64,000 nt of DNA from Hydrogenophaga taeniospiralis CCUG 15921 (GTDB lineage: Bacteria > Pseudomonadota > Gammaproteobacteria > Burkholderiales > Burkholderiaceae_C), in NCBI RefSeq assembly GCF_001592305.1, contig NZ_BCWR01000010.1:62001-126000 (forward strand), written 5' to 3'. Below are positions 37,641 to 48,348 of the stretch, in pieces. The first letter of the stretch is position 1. Every line of letters begins with the position of its first letter. The notes under the pieces are model-generated. The model worked only from the letters and a program-made list of their open reading frames with translations, was not told the DNA's origin and did no database searches. A program made the translations under genes and the position numbers.

Positions 37641-38870
37641 TCAGCGAAGGGTTCTTTCCAGGGCAGCCGCGGCACGGGCTTGGCCCGGCGGCAGGCTGCG
37701 TCCCCCCTCCGGAACGGGAGGGGGGAAGCCGCGCGGCGGCGCAGGGGGGAGTCCCAGTTCTTCCAGCGCGTCCTGCACCAGCGCCGGCGCGAGCAGCCAG
37801 CCGTGGCGGAACAGGCCGTTGATGCGCAGCAGGCCGGGCTGGTGTTCGGTGCGCGGCTCGTTGTCGGGCAGGGCGGGGCGCAGGTTGGTTTCCAGGTGCA
37901 CGATGCGCGCCTCGGCCAGCTCGGGGATCACGCTCTGCGCCGCGGCCATCAGCTCCACCGCGCTCTTCAGGCTCACCGGCGAGCGGTCTTCGCTCTCGAT
38001 CTCGCTGGCGCCGATGACGATGTGGTCGCAGGGGCGCGGCACGATGTACACGCGGTGGCGCGGGTGCAGCAGGCGCACCGGGCGGTGCAGCGTCACACCC
38101 GGGGCCTGCAGCCACACCACTTCGCCGCGCACACCACGCACCGGCGCGTCGGGCCGGGCGCCCACGCCGCGCACGTCGATGGCGAGGTCGAAGCGCGGCG
38201 ACGATCCGTCCTCCAGTTTCAGCTGGCCCGGGGCCACCTCGAGCACGCGGGTGTTCCAGCGCCAGCGCACGCGGGGCGACGCCGCGCACAGCGCCAGCAG
38301 CATCTGCAGCGGCAGGATCTGCCCCTCGCCGGGCAGCAGCCAGGCGTGCAGGCGCGGGTCGATGCTGGGTTCCAGCGCTGCCAGGGCCGCGCGGTCCAGG
38401 GCCTGCGGCGCGGGCAGCCCGGCGGCCAGGGTGGGCGCGGTCTCCAAGCGTGCGAGCACGCGGCGCGCGGCGCCCAGGTCGCTGCCGTGGGCCAGCAACA
38501 GGCTGCCGAGCGCGCGGAAGTGGATGTCGGCCGGTGCCGCTGCGCCTGGCTCGGGCGCGCAGGCAGTGCAGGTGCCGCAGGCCTCGGGCAAGGCGCCGGC
38601 CGCCGGTGGCGCGTGGCTCAGCGCCTGGGCGATCTCGCGCCACAGCGCGATGGAGCGCCAGCCCAGCTCGGCCACCCGGGGGCCGCTGGTCTCCAGCTCG
38701 GCGAGCGGGCTGAGCATGCCCGCGGCCGTGAACGCCGCGGCGCCCCGGCCGTCGCTGGTGGCCTGCGGCCCGTCGGCCGGGTCGAACACGGTGACGTCGT
38801 GTGTGGCGCCGAGCCGCCAGGCCAGCAAGCGGCCCAGCAGGCCGGCCCCTGCAATCCCGATGGACGCCAT
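37641..38870 (-). CDS. thiO: Glycine oxidase ThiO-like FAD enzyme
   Basis: 409 residues. FAD loop IGIAGAGLLGRLLAWRLGATHDVTVFD, substrate part GVRGEVVWLQAPG, VYIVPRPCDHIVIGASE and NLRPALPDNEP..RINGLFRHGWLLAPALV. Oxidises glycine to dehydroglycine for thiazole synthesis. Residues about 375-405 (LPPAPPRGFPPPVPEGGRSLPPGQ) are encoded by a repeat-like GC-rich hairpin at 37680-37750 and look like an acquired tail. Follows thiC by 3 bp. Confidence 0.9.
   Translation of the reverse strand: MASIGIAGAGLLGRLLAWRLGATHDVTVFDPADGPQATSDGRGAAAFTAAGMLSPLAELETSGPRVAELGWRSIALWREIAQALSHAPPAAGALPEACGTCTACAPEPGAAAPADIHFRALGSLLLAHGSDLGAARRVLARLETAPTLAAGLPAPQALDRAALAALEPSIDPRLHAWLLPGEGQILPLQMLLALCAASPRVRWRWNTRVLEVAPGQLKLEDGSSPRFDLAIDVRGVGARPDAPVRGVRGEVVWLQAPGVTLHRPVRLLHPRHRVYIVPRPCDHIVIGASEIESEDRSPVSLKSAVELMAAAQSVIPELAEARIVHLETNLRPALPDNEPRTEHQPGLLRINGLFRHGWLLAPALVQDALEELGLPPAPPRGFPPPVPEGGRSLPPGQARAAAALERTLR
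37680..37750. repeat. GC-rich hairpin repeat inside the thiO 3' end
   Basis: CCCCCCTCC..GGAACGGGAGGGGGG forms a long stem flanked by GCCGCGCGGCGGC. It resembles the class of dispersed C-run/G-run repeats seen at 38896, 61722 and 23195 and is translated into a Pro/Gly-rich tail of ThiO. Confidence 0.5.
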
Positions 38871-38873
38871 GGC

Positions 38874-41094
<2,221 letters not shown>

Positions 41095-41277
41095 TGTAGC
41101 CCGGTTTCTGAAATTCGCTCGACGCAAACCCCACATGGACTCCGCCTATTGCTCTTGCGCGCCGTGTCCGCCACCTATTCGACCTTTGTGCTGCAGCTTG
41201 CTACGCTGGTCGACCGTGCGCCACTACAGTCCCAAGCCATCGGGAAAACATCCAGCCCCGAGCCCTCTGCTGGTGCC

Positions 41278-41796
41278 CTACCCAACGACGGGTACTCCGA
41301 CTACGTATGGCGTTAAGCCATGTGGATGGCGCTTGGCAAAATGGGAGTAGTTCTGCTCAAACGGGTCAGTGCCTTGGACCGAATTGAGCCATAGCTCGCC
41401 ACCGCGCAATACCTCCATAACGAACTCGTCGAGCTGAATGAGAAGAGCCTTTCCGCTGACCACGCAGTAGTGAATGCTGTAGTTGGGATGGCCTGGCTCG
41501 ATGAACATGATGTGGTTGTACTGGTCGCTGGTTCGTTGGCTACGGCCCTGGTGCAGCAGGGCACAGCGGAATCCATAGCACGCCTCACCAGACAAAGGGT
41601 TCTCGCGGCCACGACTCTCCTTGAGTCGCGGCCGAACCCACGCTTCATACCATGCGGCGAACCGCTTGCCAGAGGCTCGTCCATCGCTGGATTCCAGTGC
41701 GGCAGCCATGTCCGGAATGGATAACGCCGTGAATAGAGCCACGTAGTACAGCTCAGCTTCAAGAGCCTTCCGCGTTTGTGCAATGAGCGTGTGCAT
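41278..41796 (-). CDS. Orphan protein with HEPN-like R-x4-H motif
   Basis: 172 residues from ATG 41796; open frame continues upstream but lacks a better start. Mostly helical: MHTLIAQTRKALEAELYYVA, LSIPDMAAALES and FAAWYEAWVRPRL. Arg77 and His82 (CYGFRCALLHQG) give the R-x4-6-H motif of HEPN-fold proteins, many of which are RNases. Base composition is clearly more AT-rich than its neighbours, suggesting transfer. It is not linked to a toxin-antitoxin partner or nuclease that I can recognise. Function unknown; HEPN assignment is from the motif only. Confidence 0.55.
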   Translation of the reverse strand: MHTLIAQTRKALEAELYYVALFTALSIPDMAAALESSDGRASGKRFAAWYEAWVRPRLKESRGRENPLSGEACYGFRCALLHQGRSQRTSDQYNHIMFIEPGHPNYSIHYCVVSGKALLIQLDEFVMEVLRGGELWLNSVQGTDPFEQNYSHFAKRHPHGLTPYVVGVPVVG

Positions 41797-42154
41797 GACG
41801 TTTACCGAACTGCGTATATCGGTCGATAGACAACGTGTGAAACAAGCATTGGGCCTCCTCTGCTGCTGACAGACCTTGTTGAACTGAACCGCACAAAATG
41901 CCGGTGCGCCTTTTCCTGAGTGAGCAGTGTAAGTTTCAACCGCCGTTACAGATATGGCGGATAGCAGACCCGTCGTGGCCATGCTGGCAGTTAAACATGC
42001 CGGTGTCATCGACCGATGTGAGACTCGCCTGCGGGACATGTTCTGAGCCAACGACCACCACTGTCCCTACATGCACTTCACGAGCATGCCCCCCGTGATC
42101 GTCGAAGAGAATATGCCGCCGTCTCGTTGGGAGGCGGTATCACCAGAGGGAGGA
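41797..42154. other. 358-bp stretch without a supported gene
   Basis: Lower GC than the surroundings. Only short frames are open, none with a convincing start or family. It contains the upstream region of the paralog pair (GAGGGAGGA before 42155) and of the HEPN-like gene. It may hold a decayed element, but no terminal repeats were seen. Confidence 0.4.
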
Positions 42155-42646
42155 ATGATGAAACGATTGTTGTGGCTCGTGGGGTTGCTCGCGGTCTTCT
42201 ATGGGCACAGCCAGTGGGCGCTGTCGAAGAGCCGGGCGCTTGGGTGGATCGAGGACCACGAGCAGGCGGTGTTCGCGATGAAAGAGGGCGTCTGCGACGA
42301 CTTCGCTTTTGATGTGAACGTGAACATCCGTGCGGGCCACCCGAAAGGGGAATGGCAGGTGGATGGTGGCAAGAACTACGTGTGCGATTACGTCCGGGCC
42401 TCCAACGCCCACGTTCGGGTGCTCAAGCCGGCCATCGACACCCGCACCGAGCTGGTCAGTCTGGAACACTCCGACTTTCCCTGGATGACGGCCAAGGTCA
42501 AGGTGCGGCAGATCACGACCTTCACGCTCCCGGGCGCGCGTACGCTCAACGAAGTGGGCGAAACCACCTACGTCTTGCGGCGCACCATCCGGTCGCTGCA
42601 GATCGCCGAGATGACGTCGCGCAGCGAGGGCCAGTTTCCCCGTTGA
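42155..42646 (+). CDS. Exported/anchored small protein, first of a tandem paralog pair
   Basis: 163 residues, start ATG at 42155 or 42158 behind GAGGGAGGA. The N-terminal 20 residues (KRLLWLVGLLAVFYGHSQWAL) form a signal anchor. The remainder has Cys in EGVCDDFAFDVNVNI and YVCDYVRAS, then HSDFPWMTAKVKVRQITTFTL and ETTYVLRRTI. The same pattern recurs in the next gene: FYGHS, two Cys-Asp/Glu spots, FPWL-A-VKLRQ and a beta-rich end. The paired Cys may form a disulfide in the periplasm. No known family recognised. Confidence 0.6.
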   Translation: MMKRLLWLVGLLAVFYGHSQWALSKSRALGWIEDHEQAVFAMKEGVCDDFAFDVNVNIRAGHPKGEWQVDGGKNYVCDYVRASNAHVRVLKPAIDTRTELVSLEHSDFPWMTAKVKVRQITTFTLPGARTLNEVGETTYVLRRTIRSLQIAEMTSRSEGQFPR

Positions 42647-42731
42647 CCGCGTGCGCGGGCGGCCCGCCGTTGTGCTCTGCGACAATGCGCGGCCGCCCGG
42701 TTTGAGGCGGTTTCAAACGAGGGAAGAGGAC

Positions 42732-43220
42732 ATGAGAAAACTGTTTTGGCTCGGCGTGCTGGCGGCTGCGTTCTACGGACACAGCCGCTTTGTTTTTTCC
42801 GAGCCGGGCATGATGAGCTGGATGCAGAAGCAGGACCAGATGATGCTGCAAGGCGAGGACGGGATGTGTGACGCCTACGCCTCCGACATCAAGGTCGACC
42901 TGCGTTCGCAGACCGCCCGGGGAGAGACGCAGTTCGTGGGCGGCAAGGAAGAACTGTGCGAGTACCTGAAAGACGCCAGTGCGGCCTTCCGGGCGACCAA
43001 TGCATCGGTGAACAACAACATGGAACTGCTCAGCATCGAGCCATCCGGCTTCCCCTGGCTGTCGGCCACGGTCAAGCTGCGGCAGTCCACCACGGTCCGC
43101 ATGCGGGGCCTGCCCGCCATCACCGAGGTGGCCGACACCACCACGGTGGTCCGGCGCACGTTCAACGGCCGGGAAATCGCCAGCATCGACTCCAGCAGCG
43201 AGGCGTCGTTGGGCCAGTGA
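42732..43220 (+). CDS. Exported/anchored small protein, second of the paralog pair
   Basis: 162 residues from ATG 42732, behind GGGAAGAGGA. Anchor RKLFWLGVLAAAFYGHSRFVF is nearly the same as in the previous gene. Cys in DGMCDAYASDIKVDL and EELCEYLKDA align with those of the paralog, as do SGFPWLSATVKLRQSTTV and TTTVVRRTFNGREIASID. The two are about one-third identical by eye. An 85-bp spacer separates them. Function unknown. Confidence 0.6.
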   Translation: MRKLFWLGVLAAAFYGHSRFVFSEPGMMSWMQKQDQMMLQGEDGMCDAYASDIKVDLRSQTARGETQFVGGKEELCEYLKDASAAFRATNASVNNNMELLSIEPSGFPWLSATVKLRQSTTVRMRGLPAITEVADTTTVVRRTFNGREIASIDSSSEASLGQ

Positions 43221-43270
43221 GCCACTTTGCTCGACGCCTGGACCTTGTTCACGGCCCGGCCCTGGCGTCC

Positions 43271-43945
43271 TCACGCCGGGGGCCAGATCGCCTGCGTGTC
43301 ACACACGGAAAACGCCAAAAACATCGCCTCCACCTCGCTGGGTGAATGGGGTCTGGCGCTGCCCAGCCACCAGACGAGCAGGTGAAACAGGCTGCCCGCC
43401 AGCATGTCGGCGCGGGCGTTGGCCAGTGGTGTTTTCCGGCTGCCGCGCGGCGGCTTGGGCGGGCTGAACAACGAGATCAGCAGGTCCTGGAAATGCGCTT
43501 GCACGGCGTGGCTGGAACGGCGCCCGAGCAAGGCCCTGAACACCGCTTGCTGTTCGTGCACATGGTTCAGCAGGCCGGGCAGAAAAGGGAAAGGGCTTGC
43601 GGCTTCGTCCTGTGTGTCCAGATGGGACACCAGGTGTTCCTGCAGGTCACCGAAGGCGCCGCGCAACAGCGCGGTCTTGTCGGTGTAGTGCAGGTAGAAC
43701 GTGGATCGCCCGATGTCGGCACGTTCGCAGAGCTTGGCCACATCGATGTGGTCCCAGCCGACTTCGGGCAGCAGGGCCATCAGGGCGTCGCGCAAGGCCC
43801 TGCGCGTGCGGTGCACACGGCGGTCCGCGCGAGGCGCTTGCGTTTTGGCGGCGGGCGCCGCGAGCATCCTTGTGCCAGATGGCGATCTGGGCTTTGGCTG
43901 GGTGTTGGCCGCTGATTTCTGCACACATCCCCCGGTGGTGTTCAT
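43271..43945 (-). CDS. TetR/AcrR family regulator
   Basis: 224 residues from ATG 43945 (an internal ATG at 43867 is an alternative). The HTH lies about 45-95: RRALRDALMALLPEVGWDHIDVAKLCERADIGRSTFYLHYTDKTALLRGAF. The C-terminal ligand domain is short and hydrophobic (LAGSLFHLLVWWLGSARP). Divergent from the fatty-acid-hydroxylase gene; a 17-bp palindrome lies between them. Confidence 0.85.
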   Translation of the reverse strand: MNTTGGCVQKSAANTQPKPRSPSGTRMLAAPAAKTQAPRADRRVHRTRRALRDALMALLPEVGWDHIDVAKLCERADIGRSTFYLHYTDKTALLRGAFGDLQEHLVSHLDTQDEAASPFPFLPGLLNHVHEQQAVFRALLGRRSSHAVQAHFQDLLISLFSPPKPPRGSRKTPLANARADMLAGSLFHLLVWWLGSARPHSPSEVEAMFLAFSVCDTQAIWPPA

Positions 43946-44022
43946 AACTTGACGCCCGGGCCGTGAGCCGTGCGGGCGCTGCGTGGATTTTCCGATCAGG
44001 ATTGTGGCCTCAATGGTCGTAA

Positions 44023-44039
44023 CTGGACAGCGTGTCCAG
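44023..44039. promoter_or_regulatory. TetR-type operator palindrome
   Basis: CTGGACA, central GCG, TGTCCAG: 7-bp perfect arms over 17 bp, 36 bp before the hydroxylase ATG and 78 bp beyond the TetR start. Suits repression of both. Confidence 0.6.
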
Positions 44040-44074
44040 CATTTTCCTGATGCCAATTTCACCGGAGTTTCCAC

Positions 44075-44986
44075 ATGATTCGCGTGTTCATCCGCTACCT
44101 GGCCTACCCCTGCATCGCGGTGGTGACCATTGCCTATCTTGCGCACCAGCTGGCGCTTCCCCAGGCGGAGCTGGGCGCCATGCACGGCATGTTCATCGCC
44201 ACGTTGGTGTTGGCGCTGGTGCTGCTGGAGACGTTCTGGCCGATGCAGAAGCGCTGGCAGATGACCACACGTCTTTTCCTGAAGCGTGATCTTCCGTTCA
44301 TGGCCCTCGGGGCGGCCACCATGGGGGCGGGCAATGTGGCCGCGTCGTGGGCGGTGCTGAACATGGGCTGGTTGCAACCGACCGCGTGGTTGTCGGGCTT
44401 GCCGGTGTTGCCGGCGGCCTTGCTGTCGCTGTGCGTCACCGATGGTCTGTGGTACGCGCTGCACCGCGCGAGCCACGAAGGCAAGGGACCGCTGGGCCGT
44501 TGGCTCTGGCGCGTGCATGCAGCGCACCATTTGCCGCAGCAGGTCTATGTGTTCATGCACGTCGTGGCGCATCCGCTCAACACCGTCATGGTGCGCCTGA
44601 TCTTTACGGTGCCTCCCTGGCTGCTGGGTGTGCCGGTTGAGGCGCTGTTCGTTGCCAATGTGGTCACCGGTGTGCAGGGCCTGGTGTCTCACTTCAACGT
44701 GGACAGCCGGGTGGGTTTTCTCAATCGCCTGCTCACGGGCACCGAACTGCACCGCTGGCACCATGCCGTGGGCGTGCAGGGCAATTACGCCGCGGTGTTG
44801 CCGATGTGGGATCAGTTGTTTGGCACCTATGTGTACCGCCCAGGCGTGGCGCCCGAGGGTCTGGGTGTGGATGAACCCTGGGCTTTGCCCGCAGACACCG
44901 AGTTGGTCCGTGTGCTGATGGACCCGATGTGGCCGCTACAAGCTGCCGCCGAGGGCGTCCACGGCCTCAAAGAACCCGCCCCATAG
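44075..44986 (+). CDS. Fatty acid hydroxylase/sterol desaturase superfamily membrane protein
   Basis: 303 residues with about five membrane segments. The di-iron histidine boxes are His130-x3-His134 (HRASHE), His148-x2-His151-His152 (HAAHH) and His226-x2-His229-His230 (HRWHH), with His206 as a further ligand. It would hydroxylate or desaturate a lipid in the membrane using O2. No electron-transfer partner is adjacent. Substrate unknown; the TetR neighbour suggests induction by a hydrophobic compound. Confidence 0.85.
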   Translation: MIRVFIRYLAYPCIAVVTIAYLAHQLALPQAELGAMHGMFIATLVLALVLLETFWPMQKRWQMTTRLFLKRDLPFMALGAATMGAGNVAASWAVLNMGWLQPTAWLSGLPVLPAALLSLCVTDGLWYALHRASHEGKGPLGRWLWRVHAAHHLPQQVYVFMHVVAHPLNTVMVRLIFTVPPWLLGVPVEALFVANVVTGVQGLVSHFNVDSRVGFLNRLLTGTELHRWHHAVGVQGNYAAVLPMWDQLFGTYVYRPGVAPEGLGVDEPWALPADTELVRVLMDPMWPLQAAAEGVHGLKEPAP

Positions 44987-45091
44987 CCGACCAGCCGTTG
45001 AACATCTGACACCCGCTTGCATCCCACCTGGGTCGGTCCTCTTTAGACTGTGTGTGTCCAACGTTCGGCGCCCGCCCCGGCGCATGACCGC

Positions 45092-46690
45092 ATGCCCACT
45101 CCGCTCTTCTTCTTGCAATCCTTGCGCTGCCTGGCTCTCGCGTTGACGCTGGCCGTGGGTGGCGCCTGGGCGTCCGAGGCGCCCTTGTGGTTCGACGCGG
45201 GCCGGCCCAGGCCCCAGGCCTGGCAGGCGGTGGAGCTGCTGGCCGAGGCGCCCGGCCATGGGTTGATCGCCGAAGACTACGGTGTCGATGCGCTGGGCCT
45301 ACAGGTGGCCGAGGCGGCTCTGGAGCCACCCCCCGACGACGCGGCCCAGGAGCGGCTGGCGCAAGCGCTCAGCGCTGCCATGCAGCGCTACCTGAGTGAT
45401 CTGCACCAAGGCCGGCTGGACCCGCGGCACCTCAACCACCAGTTCAAGCCACCGGCCAGCGACGGCTTTGACCCGGCGGCACGGCTGCGCAAGGGCCTGG
45501 AGGCCGGGCAACTGGCCGACCTGGTGCGCGAGGCCGTGCCACGCCTGTCGCAGTACGAAGCGCTGCGCCAGGCCCTGGCCCGCATGCGAGCGCTGGTGGG
45601 CCACCCCGCCTGGCTGCAGGAGCTGCCCCCGTTGCCACGCCCGGCCCGTCAAAAGCCGGGCCGGCCCGGCAAGCTGGAGCCTGGCCAGAGCTGGGACGGC
45701 ATGGCCCTGCTGGCCGAACGGCTGCGCCTGCTGGGCGATCTGGTGGCCGACGAACCGCTGCCGGCGGTCTACGAAGCTGTGTGGGTGGAGGCGGTCCAGC
45801 GGTTCCAGGAGCGCCATGGGCTAGAGGTGGATGGCGTGGTTGGCAAGGACACCTGGGCCGCGCTGCAGGTGACGCCGGGCCAGCGCGCGGAGCAGATCGC
45901 CCTCAATCTGGAGCGGCTGCGCTGGACGCCGCTGACCGAGGCCCCGCGCATGATCGTGGTCAACATCCCGGAGTTCGTGCTGCGCGCCTACGAGATCCGC
46001 GAGGGCCGCATCGTCATCCACCAGACCATGAAGATCATCGTGGGCAAGGCCCTGGACACGCGCACGCCCGTGTTCGAAGAAGAGATGCGCAGCATCGAGT
46101 TCAGCCCCTACTGGAACGTGCCGCCGTCGATCGCGCGCAGCGAGACCGTCCCCAAACTCCAGCGCGACCCCGGTTACCTGGCGCGTGAGGCCATGGAATT
46201 CGTGCTGCCCGACGGCCTCGTCAGCACCGAGGTCACCCCGGACGTGCTGGCCGAGGTGATGGCGGGTCGTGTCCGCATCCGCCAGCGCCCTGGGCCGAAG
46301 AATGCGCTGGGCGCGGTCAAGTTTTCCTTTCCGAACCGGGACCACATCTACCTGCACCACACGCCCGCGGCGCAGCTCTTTGGCAAGGGCCGCCGCGACT
46401 TCAGCCACGGCTGTGTGCGTGTCGAGCACCCGGTGGAGCTGGCCCTGTTCGTGTTGCACGACATGCCCCAGTGGACGGAGCCGCGGGTGCGCGAAGCCAT
46501 GGCCGCGGGGCGGCTGCAGGCCGTTCGGCTCGCCACGCCAGTGCCGGTGCTGATCACCTATGGCACGGCGCTGGTGAAGCAGGGGCGTCTGCATTTCTAC
46601 CCCGACATCTACGGCCACGACCGTGAACTGGCCGAGGCCCTGCGACAGCGCAGGACCCAGCCTGCGAGCCCCACCGCGGGCACTCGTTGA
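45092..46690 (+). CDS. L,D-transpeptidase, YcbB (LdtD) family
   Basis: 532 residues from ATG 45092. Signal peptide about 1-28 (LALALTLAVGGAWA). A scaffold/large N-terminal domain is followed by a peptidoglycan-binding repeat (VEAVQRFQERHGLEVDGVVGKDTWAAL) and the YkuD catalytic domain (IVVNIPEFVLRAYE to HDMPQW). Catalytic Cys441 lies in RRDFSHGCVRVEHP, with His two residues before it and an earlier HIYLHHTP. Forms 3-3 cross-links in the periplasm. A GTG at 45050 is less likely as start. Confidence 0.9.
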   Translation: MPTPLFFLQSLRCLALALTLAVGGAWASEAPLWFDAGRPRPQAWQAVELLAEAPGHGLIAEDYGVDALGLQVAEAALEPPPDDAAQERLAQALSAAMQRYLSDLHQGRLDPRHLNHQFKPPASDGFDPAARLRKGLEAGQLADLVREAVPRLSQYEALRQALARMRALVGHPAWLQELPPLPRPARQKPGRPGKLEPGQSWDGMALLAERLRLLGDLVADEPLPAVYEAVWVEAVQRFQERHGLEVDGVVGKDTWAALQVTPGQRAEQIALNLERLRWTPLTEAPRMIVVNIPEFVLRAYEIREGRIVIHQTMKIIVGKALDTRTPVFEEEMRSIEFSPYWNVPPSIARSETVPKLQRDPGYLAREAMEFVLPDGLVSTEVTPDVLAEVMAGRVRIRQRPGPKNALGAVKFSFPNRDHIYLHHTPAAQLFGKGRRDFSHGCVRVEHPVELALFVLHDMPQWTEPRVREAMAAGRLQAVRLATPVPVLITYGTALVKQGRLHFYPDIYGHDRELAEALRQRRTQPASPTAGTR

Positions 46691-46801
46691 GCCGCCGATC
46701 CACCTGAGTGGGCTTGGGCGACGCCCTCTACATCACACGGGCGACCCCGCGCAACGCATCCGGTTTTTGAAACGCCTGGCAACAGGGTTTTGCGGCGTTG
46801 T

Positions 46802-46831
46802 TTGACATGCAAGTATTTACTTGCATATTAT
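46802..46831 (+). promoter_or_regulatory. Sigma-70 promoter with palindromic operator in its spacer
   Basis: TTGACA at 46802-46807 and TATTAT at 46826-46831 are 18 bp apart. ATGCAAGTA and TACTTGCAT (9-bp perfect arms, 2-nt centre, 46807-46826) fill the spacer. This shape is typical of ArsR-type repression, and an ArsR gene lies at 47471. Confidence 0.75.
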
Positions 46832-46914
46832 CCGCCACGTGTCTGAGGCATCGGTACAGCCTTCACTTCATCGCCCCGCACGCCGTCGTTTCAATCAACC
46901 CGCAAGGAGCAGTC

Positions 46915-47370
46915 ATGGTGGATATCCTGAACAGAGTCGGCATCAAATCGTCGCCGGATGAGGTCTTCAAGGCGCTGAGCACGCGCGAAGGCCTGGCTGG
47001 CTGGTGGACAACCCAAACGCAAGGGGAGGGCCAGGTGGGCAGCGTGATCGCCTTTCGCTTCACCTCCGATGGCGCCGAACTCGGCGCCATCCACATGAAG
47101 GTCCTGGAACTCCAGCCCGCCAAGCGGGTGCTGTGGCAGGTGGTCGATGGGCCCGAAGACTGGATCGGCACCACGGTCAGCTGGGATCTGAAGCAGGAGG
47201 GCGACTACTGCGTCGTGCTCCTCAAACACCAGGGCTGGAAGGAGCCGGTGGAATTCATGTACCACTGCACCACCAAGTGGGCGGTCTACATGGTGAGCCT
47301 GAAGTCGCTGCTGGAAACCGGCAAGGGCATGCCCAACCCGCACGACATCCGGCTCCACGACAAGGACTGA
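46915..47370 (+). CDS. SRPBCC (AHSA1/START-like) domain protein
   Basis: 151 residues from ATG 46915, behind AAGGAGCAG. Fold marks: SSPDEVFKALSTREGLAGWW, GSVIAFRF, KVLELQPAKRVLWQVVDGPEDWIGTTVSWDL and the C-terminal helix TTKWAVYMVSLKSLLETGKG. A hydrophobic-ligand fold without a defined enzyme activity. First gene of an ArsR/SRPBCC set with a strong promoter. Confidence 0.8.
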   Translation: MVDILNRVGIKSSPDEVFKALSTREGLAGWWTTQTQGEGQVGSVIAFRFTSDGAELGAIHMKVLELQPAKRVLWQVVDGPEDWIGTTVSWDLKQEGDYCVVLLKHQGWKEPVEFMYHCTTKWAVYMVSLKSLLETGKGMPNPHDIRLHDKD

Positions 47371-47470
47371 TGCCACGCCAACCCGGCACCCGCGCCTGCG
47401 CTGGCCAGACCCCGCGGCACCGCCGAACGCATATCATCGTTCGCGGCGCCGGGGTCTGCCTTTATGACCC

Positions 47471-47845
47471 ATGGCGCGCGTTCCTTGTGGTGAACCTATT
47501 TTGTCAACCCGGTTGTCGGACATCGATAAAGTCTTCAAAGCGCTGGCCGACCCGGGCCGCAGGCGCCTGCTGGATCTGCTGCACCAGGACAACGGCCAGA
47601 CGCTCTCGGCCCTCTGTGAGCACATGGACATGACCCGCCAGGCCGTGACGCAGCACCTGCAGCAGCTCGAAGCGGCCAACCTCGTCGCCGTCGTCTGGCA
47701 GGGCCGGGAAAAGCTGCACTACCTGAACCCCGTGCCGCTGCACGAGATTCATGAACGCTGGATCGGGAAGTTCGAGCGCGCCCGCCTGGGTGCCCTGCAC
47801 GACCTCAAAACCCAACTGGAAAGGGATGGCCATGACAAAACCTGA
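47471..47845 (+). CDS. ArsR family transcriptional regulator
   Basis: 124 residues from ATG 47471; a TTG at 47513 (LSDIDKVFKALAD) is an alternative. Winged helix: VFKALADPGRRRLLDLLHQDNGQTLSALCEHMDMTRQAVTQHLQQLEAANLV and REKLHYLNPVPL. No metal-binding Cys cluster is present, so it is of the SdpR-like, AHSA1-linked class. It overlaps the following SRPBCC gene by up to 20 bp. Probably binds the palindrome at 46807. Confidence 0.87.
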   Translation: MARVPCGEPILSTRLSDIDKVFKALADPGRRRLLDLLHQDNGQTLSALCEHMDMTRQAVTQHLQQLEAANLVAVVWQGREKLHYLNPVPLHEIHERWIGKFERARLGALHDLKTQLERDGHDKT

Positions 47846-48311
47846 CTTCGTGTACGTGACCTACATCGCGACCACGCCCGAGAAGGTGTGGCAGGCCCTG
47901 GTGGACACCGACGTGATGCGCCAGTACTGGTGCGGTCTGAGCACGGACTGCCCGGGTTATGTGAACGTGTCGGACTGGCAGCCCGGCTCCCGCTGGGAGC
48001 ACCAGCCCATGGACGGCACGGGCCAGGCCCGCATCGTCGGCACGGTGATCGAGAGCCGTGCACCGCGCCGGCTCGTCTACACCTGGGCCCGGCCGGCGGA
48101 CGCCGAGGACGCGTCGAAGCACTCGCGGGTGGCGTTCGACATCGAGCTGCACACGGACGGGCTCGTGCGGCTCACCGTCACCCACACCGACCTCGAGCGC
48201 GACCCCGAGATGCTCGCGGGCGTGTCGGGCGGCTGGCCGAAAGTGCTCTCCAACCTCAAGACCCTGCTCGAAACCGGCCACGTGCTGCCGGGCTCACCGT
48301 CGCGGGTCTGA
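47832..48311 (+). CDS. Second SRPBCC (AHSA1/START-like) domain protein
   Basis: 159 residues; start at 47832 or two codons earlier at 47826, both inside the end of the ArsR gene. Features: YVTYIATTPEKVWQALVDTDVMRQYWCG, DWQPGSRWEHQP, GTVIESRAPRRLVYTW and the final helix GGWPKVLSNLKTLLETG. Same fold as the protein at 46915 but only distantly similar. Translational coupling to ArsR suggests the three work as a unit; ligand unknown. Confidence 0.83.
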   Translation: MTKPDFVYVTYIATTPEKVWQALVDTDVMRQYWCGLSTDCPGYVNVSDWQPGSRWEHQPMDGTGQARIVGTVIESRAPRRLVYTWARPADAEDASKHSRVAFDIELHTDGLVRLTVTHTDLERDPEMLAGVSGGWPKVLSNLKTLLETGHVLPGSPSRV

Positions 48312-48348
48312 CGCAGCGGGGCTGCGCGGCCGAGGCTGCGGCGGCGGT

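Noticed and set aside
41797-42051. N-terminal extension of the HEPN-like protein to 257 residues
   Set aside because: Added residues are low-complexity Ser/Thr-rich with no pattern, while ATG 41796 begins a clean helix.
41100-45000. Defence or mobile island around the HEPN-like gene
   Set aside because: No integrase, transposase, terminal repeats or second defence component could be identified, so only the single orphan is reported.
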